Assembly: GCF_047495875.1 (NCBI RefSeq)
Contig: NC_092458.1
Location: 109,122,227 to 109,186,226, forward strand
Source of the DNA: Pithys albifrons albifrons
Taxonomy: Eukaryota; Chordata; Aves; Passeriformes; Thamnophilidae
Direction: 5' to 3'
Length of the DNA: 64,000 nt
Below are positions 50,814 through 61,589 of the stretch, piece after piece. The notes beneath the pieces are model-generated. The model was not told where the DNA came from and searched no databases. It saw only the letters and a list, made by a program, of their open reading frames with translations. Every line of letters starts with the position of its first letter. Position 1 is the first letter of the stretch. A program made the translations under genes and the position numbers.

Positions 50814-50821
50814 TATTTATA
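50814..50821 (-). promoter_or_regulatory. TATA box, minus strand
   Basis: The plus strand reads TATTTATA, so the minus strand reads CCATATAAATACACGG, a good TATAAATA core box in a GC-rich island. It sits immediately downstream (minus-strand sense) of a GA/CT-rich tract and is about 100 bases upstream of a good splice donor. A TATA-containing CpG-island promoter suggests a regulated, tissue-restricted gene rather than a housekeeping one; that last point is inference. Confidence 0.55.
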
Positions 50822-50822
50822 T

Positions 50823-50852
50823 GGAGAGAGGGAGAGAAAGAGAGAGGAAGGG
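50823..50852. promoter_or_regulatory. GA-rich polypurine tract next to the TATA box
   Basis: A run of GAGAGAGGGAGAGAAAGAGA type on the plus strand directly abuts the TATA box, and a shorter CAGAGAGAGG lies on the other side at 50,791-50,800. Such tracts can bind GAGA-type factors or form unusual DNA structure in promoters. The sequence is clear; the function is inference. Confidence 0.5.
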
Positions 50853-51046
50853 CGCAGAAGTCGACAGGCTGCTCAACAGACTTTTGAGTAAAAGGGGGGA
50901 TGAAACCGGATTCTTCCCAGTTATCAGGACCCTGGAAAAAATCAAATCCTTCTCCGGAAGGGAATTCTCTCGGCCGCGCTGCCTGTGATACTCTCAGGGC
51001 GCGGAGCGGGAGGCATTGCATACAAATAGAGCCCGGAGCAGCCGCG

Positions 51047-51051
51047 ATTGG
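51047..51051 (-). promoter_or_regulatory. CCAAT box, minus strand
   Basis: The plus strand reads GCGATTGGCGG, so the minus strand reads CCGCCAATCGC, an NF-Y type CCAAT core. It lies about 225 bases upstream of the TATA box in minus-strand sense, farther than typical, and may serve another start site in the island. About 20 bases beyond it the plus strand reads ATTGCATACAAAT, which resembles an imperfect POU/octamer site. Confidence 0.4.
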
Positions 51052-51190
51052 CGGCGGCGGCGCCCCCCGGGTCCTACAGCCCCGGCGCCGGGCAGCGACA
51101 AAGCCGAGCGGCTCCGGCGGCTCCGGGGCGGGCACGGGCTGGGGGACGGAGCGGGGGCGGCCCCGGGGGCCGAGTCCCGCTTAATTGATT

Positions 51191-54100
51191 CGTTACCTCG
51201 CCTATTGTAGTACATGTTGCAATGTTTAAGCGCGAGAAAGGCGCATTATGAACGGATGTCATGCCGTCTCCCCTTTCATAGCTGCTCTTGCAGGGCTATT
51301 GTGCAGTCTGGTATGAGAAATGTGTCTCATTTCTAAAAAACTGTGGTTTATTTTTCTACAGCTTTTTTTTTTTTAATTCCCCTCGTTTTCAAAATTATCC
51401 GTCCTGTTCCCTAATAATTATGTAGTTAATACAGTGATCAATTATTCATTGAATTCCACTTACCTATGCTTTTTTTTCTCTCAAGTTATGGCTTTCCAAG
51501 GGCACATCTTCTCCTCTGTGCAGAGGGTAAACAAATATTCTTTAAAATTAAGAAACTTATTCCTAATAAAACCAGAAAAAAGTAAAAAGCCCCAGTCATC
51601 AGGATAAGTTTTCTCCATTACAGAATACAAAGTCAGACGATTTATGGTTTTTAAATTATGGTCCTTTTTTGAATGTAAGGAATCATTTGAGTAGCGAAAA
51701 TACCCCATTTAAAATTCAGGCAGTGAAAAGAACAAAAACCAGATGCAGCATTTATGTATGGACTGCTACATGGAAAATAAACATGAGATAATGATGACAT
51801 AGGTCAACATAACTGAGAACCGAAAACAACGTAAGCACTTATGTATGCAAGAGTATCACACACAGCTAAACTTCTATTACTGTCTGTAGATAATATACAT
51901 TGTACAGTAAGCATATATCTAGATAATAAATATTAATAGGCTTAAAACTATGCACGTAATGAAGTCTTTTAAATAGTGTATGAAGATTATTGAGAAATAA
52001 AGCCTGCAATATATTGCAAAGCACAATGCAGTTGCAAGTCTAAACATGGCCACTTGTCCTACATAAAAGAATGGAAATCAGTGACAAGGGCATGTTGTTC
52101 TAAAGATCTGGTGTGTAGGATATTGTTTATATGGCAAGGTCCTTACAGTCTAGTTGGGAGCTAATAACATAAATGTGGATATTATTGCAAATATAATTGA
52201 AAAGTCATACGGACAACACAGGATTACTCATCACTAGCCCATTATATCACCTGGTATATACATAGAAGGAGACAAAATAAGTTTAAAACAAAACATGGAA
52301 GAAAATAGAGTGTTTAAACAACTCTTGCACTTTGGAATTCAACAGTAGTAGCTGGATCACTCTTTGAATGAAGTACTGTGCTCACCTTGAAGCAGAGGAA
52401 CAGAGGGGCAGGAGGAAATCAGCATTTTGTGCATCAGTAGGCTATGACGAGAGAAATGCTGATGAGGATGAGTTCAAAATCAGGTCTTCAAGTGCTGCAT
52501 TTCAGATCTACCTTACAGCTTGCATCTCTAAGACCTTGCATCCTGTAGCAAGAAGTCTACCTGTTTGTTCTTTGAATTCTGTTGCTGCTTTGATTTGGAT
52601 ATTTAATCCTTTAGATAACAACTATTTCCCAAACTAGGAGCATTTGTGTTGTCAGAGGAGGTATACTAGAACAATTATTAAAATTCTTCTATGAATACAC
52701 ATCTTCAGTTATCACTGTTGCTACAAATATATATATTTTCTTATTAAATAGAAGAAATACAAGCTTCAGTTATGTTACTTTGAAAACAGGTGACTATTGT
52801 CCTGGTAAATACAAGGTGTAAAGGAAGATGTAGTTGTTTGCAGTTTTGACCAGCTATTGTTTCACTGTTTTGTTTTTGTTTCTTTAGGTCTGTTTAGGAA
52901 AAATTGTGTTTACCTGAGAGTTCAGGACATACTTCTCATGGTTACACTTGTCATTATCACCTTAAGGAGATTCTTGATTAACACAAGTTTAGAAAAGAAC
53001 AGGCTCTGAGCTATAATCATGTAAAATCACTGGCATCATGTGCAAATTTAACAAAAATAGTAGATTAGTATAAGTGCAAATGAAGGAGGCAATAACCAAA
53101 ACCATCATGATTAAGAAATTACTCTGTGAAGGAGAGAATTGCCATGCCCATTGTAGAGCCTACAGAGATTAATGGAATATGGCTGTGAAACTGTTTTAAT
53201 AGATAAATTGGGTGGGTGGTTAAACATCTGAGCAACGATGATTACTTTGTAGTGAAACAAAACAAAGAGGAATAAATCACAAAGCTGTTCTATTACCACA
53301 ATTAAAATGCAATTGCTTGATCAATTATCACTCTAGGTAATGGCTTGATGGAGGACAAGCAAATAAATAAAACATTATGCTAACCAAAGTTCTTTGAAGT
53401 GTAGTAATAATTATAATATCTGTATACTTATGTGTTCCTTAATTGTGTGCATTTATGTCTGAAACATGTATAGTGCATTGCATAACATAAGCAAGGCTGT
53501 ATATAATGTGTTTAGCTATTCCTTTGTAGTATATGAGTAAACATCAATGATACATAATCCTGGTCTTCTTGTTTTATATATGTGCCAACCAAAGGTGATT
53601 TGGAATAGTGGCCTCTTGGAGTAGTTTCCAAGGTCAATATATGTGATGACACATATCGGTTTCCGACTTGCCCTTGGAAAATAACCTGAGTTTATGTGGA
53701 CATGGGGTGGTAGTAAAGCAAACTGTGGCTGTTATATATCAGCATTACATTTTTATATCCAGTAATCAGCAAAGCGTGCATTCCTATACAGGAAGGTAAG
53801 TGGTAACACATATGTTTGTGTGAAATAAAATCTAGTGTACAAAGGCAAATAACTTGCTGATGTATAGTATGAGCACCATGTGACAACCTGATCCAAAGTC
53901 AATGGCAACAAGCAGGCTTGACCCCTTGACCCAAAGTCCTGCTCAAATATAATACTTTATCTTTGGAAGTATTCACATGGTATAGTCTGAATACACAGGG
54001 AACAAACACTTTGTAATGATTATTCAGCATGGAAAAAAAATTATGTACTTATATCGACTGATAACAACACAGATTCTGTTAAAAGTTGAGTAAGATTTGA

Positions 54101-55730
54101 GAAGAAACAGGCTGAGCTTCAGTGAACTTCTCAGGTACTAAAATACAAATTAATGGCAAGTCGTTCTTACATCCACTTGTAGAGAGTTATGTCTAGGATT
54201 TCTTTTTAACATTTTTAATGTTTTGTCATGCAAAAACATGACACGTATTTCGCAAAATTGTTTTGCCTTTCCCAGGGCAAGAGTAATCAGAAAACATACA
54301 AGTTTGAACATATTTATAGTGAGCAATGTAAATGTTGTTAATATCTAGAGTACTAATGGAAGAGCAGAATCTGTGCTCTCCCAAACGCAGTATGAGACCT
54401 CACCAGATCTTGTGTCCAGTTCTTCCCCAAATGCAAGTAGAATCCACATTAAATACTTTCACTTCTGTGCTTGCAGTTAATTTTTATTCTTGTTTATATG
54501 TATTTGTTGGTTTATTTGAAGAAAAGTCTGAGAGACTACTGCCACTTCCTCACTTCTGGACAAAATAATTTGAAAAATGGGGACTCCTTCATTTTAGCTT
54601 TCCCATTTCTAAAAGCAAGAGATGTCTTCTGACTGTCAGAAGGAATATACTGATGAAGGCAGAAATTCAGCGTAGGGAAGTTTTGCAAGGAAAAGAGTAG
54701 AATGGTCTCTGAAGAACAACATTGAATCCTCCTAGAATAATTTCTTTCTCAAGTACCCATTATTATGCAATATCCAGTACATCTAGTGATGAGTTGTCAG
54801 AAAATGTAGGAAGAAAGGAAAGAAAATGGAGAAAGGAAAATTTAGAATTACTAAAATGAAACTTCAAAAAGGAGTGGAAGAGAAACAGTACAAACCCATA
54901 TATATACAAAATTATTCTATATTGAACAGAAACACTGGTCTATAAGATTAGGCAAATATAAAAAAAAACAAGATTCCTTGTAATAGAAAGGTAAAACAAA
55001 TGTAACATTCAGTGTGGGTTTCATGCAGCTCAAGGTAGCAGTTATCTTTGTTGCAGTGCATAAAGGAGTATAATTGAAGAGGAACGGTCACTCAGATCCC
55101 CTTATACAGTCCCATATCTAGCCCCCAATACAATCCTTTTGTTCCAAAGCCCAAGACACTTTTAATCTGATTGACAGCTGTTGTCAACAGATAGGAATGG
55201 TTGCAGATCACAACTCCATGGGCTCTCAGCTGTTGCCATTTTTTTCAAATGCTATTGGGCTTGCAGTTGGTAGGTCCTTTCACCAAGTGGATAATATTGC
55301 TTTGCTCATCCATCCAGCACAGTCACAATCATGTCTGAGAAGAGAAGGGGTACAAAGAGAGGAGAGAGAGAGATGGGAAATGTAGTTAACTGGAGGGGTA
55401 CCTTTAGCTCTGTGAACATCCCCTGTAACCAAAGCAGTGGAGTCTGAAGGAGATTTGAGCCCCTGTGTAGTATGTGTGTCTGGTCTCACTGCACAGCTAA
55501 CATGAAGACACTTTGTATATGCAAACCAGTGTGACTCTACAAACCCCCTGTTACATGCACCCCAGGTCTGTCAGTAAGGCTGGCAAGTTTATGCTTTCAG
55601 ATGGCCCTGGACCAGAGTCCACAATTTCAGGATCTATGTTTTATTTTTTGCACTTGGATTAACAAATTGTAGCAGGGCCAAAGAGTGCACTTTCATTTTG
55701 TTGTATGTCAAGACATGCAAAGTTGAAACA
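51191..55730. other. AT-rich DNA upstream of the island, no gene recognised
   Basis: No transposon, exon or RNA gene is recognised. If transcription from the island goes leftward, this is upstream intergenic DNA. One consensus donor-like site on the minus strand (ATAG then GTAAGTGG, 51,458-51,463) could belong to an alternative upstream leader exon, but is not supported further. Confidence 0.45.
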
Positions 55731-55955
55731 CAGAATAACAGAATCACAAAATCATTTAGGTTGGAAAAGGCATTCAAGACATTGAGTCCAACCTTTGACT
55801 GATCACCCCTCTGTCAACTAGACATGGCACTGAATGCCATGTCCAATTGTTTCTTAAACACCTCCAGGGATGGTGACTCCACTACCTCTCTGGACAGCAC
55901 ATTCCAGTGCTTAACTACTCCTTTTTTTCTGATGCCCAAAATTCTTCCTGAAGCA
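55731..55955 (-). mobile_element. CR1 LINE fragment, reverse orientation
   Basis: A reverse-complement CR1 3' end. It starts CAGAATAACAGAATCACAAA, then ATCATTTAGGTTGGAAAAGG, ATTGAGTCCAACC, CCTCCAGGGATGGTGACTCC and ACATTCCAGTGCTTAACTAC, then decays after ATTCTTCCTGAAGC. The open frame at 55,824-56,018 is antisense to the element. The divergence is typical of an old copy. Confidence 0.93.
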
Positions 55956-56754
55956 TTGGCAAACATGGTACCTGTATTATGGAAGGGTGAGGGGTCTCTG
56001 TTTCTTTTTTTTTTTTAAAGTGTAGGAGAAATTAACTATTCGGATGTTTTTCTCAACCTTTTGAAATGTATTGTGAAATTGGAGACCTAACCATTAAAAG
56101 ACCATTCTATATGCTACATGCTTAGTGTTTTTTTCAGACTTAATAATAAACAAATAAATAAATATATTAAAACCAAAGAGTGAGCCACGTGCTGTAGTTG
56201 TGCATGCACAAAACTGAAGCTTAAAATGATCCTGAAGTAAAGGTGAAAAATAAGAAAGCTTCATATATTCACTTAGTGAGGCCTGCAGGGTAAAGATAAT
56301 GTCAGGAAAAAGCTAAATGAGTTAGTACATTCTGAAAACTATGGGAGAGAATAAAAACTTCAGAAGTGTTTATCAGAGGAAAGCAAAGTGTTAGAGAGAA
56401 ACTGTTCCTATTGCCAAATGAGGAGTAAAGGGAAGGTTGAAGAAAATTGATTCAGACACTGGTGTCTTTAATTTTCTGTATTCTTTCTCCTTCTGATAAA
56501 GAACATGAAAAAGTAATTCTGAAAATAATTTTGATGGAGCTTCTACAAAAAATTAAAAATCGTGCCTAAAGTGTCTGTGGAAGATACCAGTTTTAGGTAA
56601 TATGACTTTTGGTTTTGAATCAACATAGAAGGATACAACACCTTTAGATAGATCTTTTGATCTTTTGGTGCAGCCGGGGACTGAGAAGCTGGACCTGTTA
56701 ACACTACAAGATCTTCAATGCAGTTTGTCTCCCTCACAGCCCTTTCCTCTCTCT

Positions 56755-56756
<2 letters not shown>
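55956..56756. other. AT-rich DNA, no gene recognised
   Basis: A T run at about 56,006-56,017 and short AAATAAAT units near 56,150 are the only simple tracts. Nothing else is recognised. Confidence 0.45.

Positions 56757-56796
<40 letters not shown>
56757..56796. repeat. T40 homopolymer
   Basis: Forty consecutive T bases follow a CT-rich lead-in (CCTTTCCTCTCTCTTC). The length should be treated as uncertain, because such runs slip both in replication and in sequencing. I see no SINE or retrogene body next to it that would make it a reversed poly(A) tail. Confidence 0.9.
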
Positions 56797-56797
<1 letters not shown>

Positions 56798-59700
56798 TTA
56801 ATTGAACATGGAAAAGTGCTTCCTTGGTCATCAAATTTACCTTCAACATTAGAGGAAACCTTGATAATTGTCCTCCAGTTTAAAGTATATTACGTTATGC
56901 TGAAGCACAAAACTCAAATAATGAAAATCTTTTTCTTATGTGATGTAGATAATATTTAAATATAAACTGAAATAACAGTACAGAAAGGTTATACAATGTT
57001 CACTGTAATGGCATAGGGCTTCAGGTGTACACAGGATCTTGAACTGTTACAGGCATCTGAACCTCAGAATTAATTCCTCCTGAGGGCAGGGAGGAGTGTA
57101 GGGATCTCCTGCCTCCACTGCTAACAAACCAACATGGTCCTTCAGCAAAACCTGTGCTCCTGCTGGAGCAGTAAGGGCTAGGAAAAGGGTGGCAACTCCA
57201 AATGATCTCTCTGTTACTTTTATATTTGCTCCATGCTGATAGAGTAAGCAGACTGTGTTGTTTGCACTCAGGCACCCTGATAATCAATGCTTCGTAAAGG
57301 ATGACTCACCCCAGACAGTTTGATCCTATTGGAAAGTCCTCTAAGAGTTTATGGCAGAAGAGATTTTGTCAGGAACTCAATGCGACATTTAAAAAGTTGT
57401 TGAAGTTTTCGTGGGGTTTTTGTTTGTTTGTTTTGAGGGGATTTTGTCTGTGTGTGTGTGTGTGTGTACGCGCGAAGGAACTAGAATACAAACTAATTAT
57501 GTCAACAAGTTTACTGATGGGTATAAAATAAAGCCCTATCTTGTTTCAGATCCTTGTTGCTCAGAAGTAGAGAAAGAAAAAGAAAGTTTTTCATAACAAC
57601 TATGATAAATTTAAAAGGCAGTTCTTTTTCCACCAATGTGTACGTTTAGCTATTGATCAATAATGTTTCGGTAAGGCAATACTTTGAGGACAGAATTGAG
57701 TATCTAACTAAAAAAGCAGTCATATTTTCAGGAAACTAATTTCCAATTGAACACACAGACTCTAGGGAAGCAAAACCAGTTCACTTAATTCCTAAATTCT
57801 GAAATACTTCCTTGGTATCTCCCTGGTACATCTGTAATACTTCTGCATTATTTTGCTCTTGGTTTCTTAGCCAAGCTTCATTGTGGCCTATATGTTCCTT
57901 ATGTACAGAAATAAATGAATGTTAGGTAAGGAAATTATCGTAGGCAGTGACACTTTGTTGTGGGAAGCTACCTTTAAGGGACACTACCTTTCTTTCAAAT
58001 CCTGGCATTTATTTTTAGCTGCACTATATGACATAAAAGATGAATAAAGCCAAAGCTAGAAGATAGTAAAGGGTCTGCCTGGTCTTAACCAAACTCTTGA
58101 GATGAATCACTGCTGGAAGATGCTGATTAAGTCACTGCTGGTGGGCACAGGTGTTTCCTCTTTGTTTGGGAAACCTTAAGAGAGATCCATGAGGGGGGAG
58201 CAGATAGGATGGATAGTCTGAGGAAGATGGGAGAGGTGTTGTGGAGAGAGTGCTGTAGCTGTGTGCATGCATAGGTAAGTACAGGGCTAATATAGGGGGT
58301 TTGTGAGCCTTTTTTCTTTATGTTACTCTGGTATATGAGAGGTGGGTAAATATATATATGCTTACAGGGTTGTTTTTGAATCTGGAAACTTTGAGGAGTG
58401 AACCTTGTGCAGGGAAGGAATAGCTTACTCTGATGAGAAGGTGAAGTTGGCTAAACTAAATCAATTTGGGTTATCTTAAGAGTTCCATTCAGTTGGTAAA
58501 TGGATTTCATTATCTAAGGTATTTATGAGACATACAAGCTTTATGTAGACAGTGGAGGCAATGATATAACTTGGAAACAAAAAGGACAAAGAAAGAAATT
58601 AAAGATGTTTAGCTGGACTATGATCAGGTTTTAAATGATAAATATGAATAATATAATATCTGGGAGGATTTCCCAAGAACTAAGCTTGTTAAGTGATGAA
58701 ATAAGAACTAAAAAAACCAAACTGAAAACTCATCTGAAAAAGGTTTCTTAATTTAATGTATTTGTGACTATTCTGCAAAAATCACTTAACAATTACTTGA
58801 TAGGGAGCAATTATATATTTCTATGGACTTTTATAAAGTAATTCTGAGAGTTTTTTCCCTTTGCTTGTGATTTATGTTTGTTCTATAATATTGTCTTTTA
58901 CAGTCATTTAGTTTTAGATTTAAGATTTTTTGTGATGAATTTGTGGGGACCTTCCTTTTTATTTTGTAATACTTCCTTGATTTTCATCCCTGACTTTTCC
59001 CTTGGAGAAAGTGATATTTTCTAGAAAACATTAAATCCATTTTACAATAAGCTGATGAGAATTGTATTTTCAGCTATGTTTCCTACATAACAGTTTTTTA
59101 TTAAAGGAATCTCAGGAACACAGATTTTTTTATTTTTTTTTCCAGTTAAGGTTATCAGAACTGAAATCAGTAAACAGTCTCTGTGTCTGTGTCAGCTGAT
59201 TAGCTTAGATGAATTTATTTTCCGCATCTGTTTCTCTGCTCTTTTGATACTGATACTTACAAATGTGAATGAATATTTGGACTGTGCTTAGTGCACAGGT
59301 GTTGCTGAAGCACTGGATATTGTTACTGGGTTTTGTATTTGGTGTATTGGATGATAATTAATGTTTCTGGGAAGACAGCCCAGACTTTTGGCCTACATGG
59401 AGAGGTACATAAGGGCTGTATGGAGACTGTAGAGTGTGTTCTCTGTTTCCTCCAATTTTAGGAATAAGTCTAAAAAAAGAAAAGTTTCTTATGTTTTCAC
59501 TACACTTTTTTGGGTAGTAACATAGAGCCAAAACATTTATTTTGGAGATGTACCAAACAGAAACAAAGCCCAAAATTACATGTGCAAATAATATTAAGAT
59601 TACTTTTAAAAATATGTATTTGTTGCTTACTTGGTATTTATTTCCTAATAGATATTTTCAAAATGAAAGGTTTGTTTTGACACCTGGGAAGGAAAAAAAA

Positions 59701-60310
59701 GTGAATTACAGAGCTGAGATATGAAATTCAAAGTAAATATGTGCTCTAAGAATTGATTTTTTAAAGAACGTTCTTTGTGTGAAGTAAACCACATGACTCT
59801 AATCATGCATGAGCCAACAGACTGTATCTAAGGGGGATAGTTAGTTGTATGTAATCAGAGGCAATGGCATTCAAACTTGTGCCATGCACAGCCTGTGAGA
59901 ATACCAAAAACACGCTGAGATGTTTGGAACTGGAAGCCTCACCTCCGTGCCCTTTATGGGGAAGATAAGCTTTTGTCAGAGCTGCAGTCACTAAACACAG
60001 TTTAAAAAATGCATCTTATTGTAGTAGGCAGAGAGGGAGCACTAATGAAGAGGAACTTGGCCTGGAGTGTTGTGAAAAGCAGTTCAGCTCTCCCAACAGG
60101 TCAGCAGCACTTTGAGAATAGGCTCACAAAGGTAGGATCCTGAGTTTCTGAGAAGGGTGGTAGTGAGGGAGGAGACGAGCAGCCTGATGCTTCTGTCCTT
60201 TCTATATGCCTTGGTGAGACAACTGACTTTTTGAACAGAGCTGGCTTTCATGAAGTGTTCAATTATTCTGCATTCCTCTGGTTATTCCCCTACTGCTGTT
60301 TTCTCTTTCT
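56797..60310. other. AT-rich DNA, no gene recognised
   Basis: It contains a (TG)n tract at 57,449-57,468. A donor-like GCATAG then GTAAGTACAG occurs on the plus strand near 58,274, without other exon signs. I see nothing else. Confidence 0.4.
57449..57468. repeat. (TG)n microsatellite
   Basis: About ten TG units are followed by an ACGCGCG alternating purine-pyrimidine stretch, so the tract has Z-DNA-forming potential. Confidence 0.93.
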
Positions 60311-60757
60311 TCCAGAGAAGAGCAATAAGGCTGGTGAAAGGACTTGAGAACATGTCCTATGAGGAAAGGCTGAGGGAGCTGGGGTTGTTTCGCCTGGAGA
60401 AGAGGAGGCTCAGGGGAGACCTTATCACTCTCTACAATTATCTGAAAGGATGTTGTAGCCAGGTGGGGATTGGTCTCTCCTCTCAGGCAACCAACAGTAG
60501 GACAAGAGGGCATGGGCTTAAGCTCTGCCAGGGCAGGTTTAGGTTGGATATCAGGAAGAAGTTCTTTACAGAGAGAGTGGTTAGGCATTGGAATGGCCTG
60601 CCCAGGAAGGTGGTAGATTCTCCAACCCTGAAGGTTTCTAAGGTGAGACTGGACATGGCCCTGAGTGCCATGATCTGGTAATCAAAGTGGGGTTGGATTA
60701 AGGGTTGGACTTAATGATCTTGAAGGTCTCTTCCAACCCAACTGATTCTATCATTCA
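60305..60757 (+). mobile_element. CR1 LINE, 5'-truncated, readable ORF2 C-terminus
   Basis: About 450 bp of CR1 in sense orientation: AGAGAAGAGCAATAAGGCTG, GAGGAAAGGCTGAGGGAGCT, GAAGAGGAGGCTCAGGGGAG, then GGTTTAGGTTGGATATCAGG, then the 3' UTR GGGTTGGACTTAATGATC and a terminal GATTCTATCATTCAATT. The frame from 60,250 stays open to 60,681 and encodes the C-terminal end of the element's reverse-transcriptase protein (peptides [34 protein letters not shown]). Being open this far suggests a younger copy than the others here. It lacks the endonuclease and catalytic reverse-transcriptase parts and cannot move by itself. Confidence 0.95.
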
Positions 60758-60971
60758 ATTAAATACTCTCTCTTAATCCCTCCAGTTTTCTAGTTATATG
60801 AAGACATTAGCTCATTGAGTTTAGAAGATATAATTTATTGGCTTGCCAAAATTTGAAGCTATTGTTAAAGTTGATTTTTTGGTAGAAATATAATGATTGG
60901 TTTTAGTAATTCTTTTCATAATTAGGGTTGTTTGGTTGTTTTTGATGATGGGCAGAACATGAATAACAGGT

Positions 60972-61589
60972 TGTGGTAGTTCTGGCTTTAGCTTCAGTTA
61001 GGCCTTATGTAGGCCTCAGTTTTCATCAGGCCCCAAAGGATGTGACATAGAAGGGACAAGCATCACCTGACTTAAGCAACCAAAGAAGTATTTTAAATCA
61101 TCGGACATCATCAAGAAATGTCAAGGGGTATAAAAGAGAGAGAGGAGGAGCTTCTCAGCTTCTCTCTTTTGGCCTTCACCTCAGCCCCCGTGAGGACGTG
61201 CTGTGCTGATTCCTGAGATTAGGCCTTATTCCTGTCTCTGCTGTGTTTATCTAGGGAGGTAGACATTTTCTTGCTAATTTCTGTTTTCTCTTGCTGGGAG
61301 GTCTTCTCTGGAAGAGTTTTTGGGAGGTTTTCTGGGGTTTGGGTGGTTGGAATCTGTATATTATTAACTTGGGCAACTCGGTGAAGGTGTTATTATTTCT
61401 TTTCACATTTGTATATATATGTGTAATATTCTGTTTTAAATTTTCTCTTCTTCTGTGTAAATATAAAAACTTTGCCATTTCTAAGTTCCACTTCTAGTTG
61501 TTTCCCTCCCCCTTACCCCCTTTCCCTTGGAGGGGGACCCTTTGATGCTGTTTTGGGCAGTTGGCATTTTGCCAAGCTAAACCATGTCA
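60972..61589 (+). mobile_element. Solo ERV LTR, third copy in the window
   Basis: A 618-bp interval starts TGTGGTAGTTCTGGC and ends TTTGCCAAGCTAAACCATG then TCA. It has a TATA box (GGGTATAAAAGAGAG at about 61,127-61,140) with a CT-rich start region, a T-rich 3' half, and an ending similar to the LTR at 23,517-24,314. No matching target duplication is seen (CAGGT versus TATCC), so it may be old or have rearranged flanks. No retroviral genes lie next to it. The frame at 61,291-61,497 is not a gene. The boundaries are estimates. Confidence 0.62.
61129..61136 (+). promoter_or_regulatory. TATA box of the LTR
   Basis: TATAAAAG preceded by GGGG and followed by GAGAG, at the position expected for the U3 promoter of a retroviral LTR. 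About 25-30 bases later the sequence becomes CT-rich (CTTCTCAGCTTCTCTC), a plausible start region. Confidence 0.6.

Larger units (their letters stand above)
49600..51190. promoter_or_regulatory. CpG island, likely gene promoter
   Basis: This is the only sharply GC- and CpG-rich segment in the window (about 1.6 kb), with AT-rich DNA on both sides. It contains several Sp1-type GC boxes (for example GGGGCGGGGGCGACG near 49,820 and CCGCCCCGCC near 50,270) and many CG dinucleotides in runs such as GCGCGGCGG. Unmethylated islands of this size mark promoters in birds. Many overlapping open frames (over 100 codons on both strands at 49,436-51,200) follow from the scarcity of AT-rich stop codons. None shows a recognised domain and several run into poly-lysine or poly-proline, so I do not call any as a gene. 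Confidence 0.85.

Noticed and set aside
50285..51215. Many plus- and minus-strand frames of 60-154 codons in the right half of the island
   Set aside because: Same reason: open frames overlap in several phases on both strands. They also cross the TATA box and the predicted splice donor.
58200..58290. Plus-strand donor-like GCATAG/GTAAGTACAG as an exon end
   Set aside because: No matching acceptor with a convincing pyrimidine tract and no open frame of interest precedes it.
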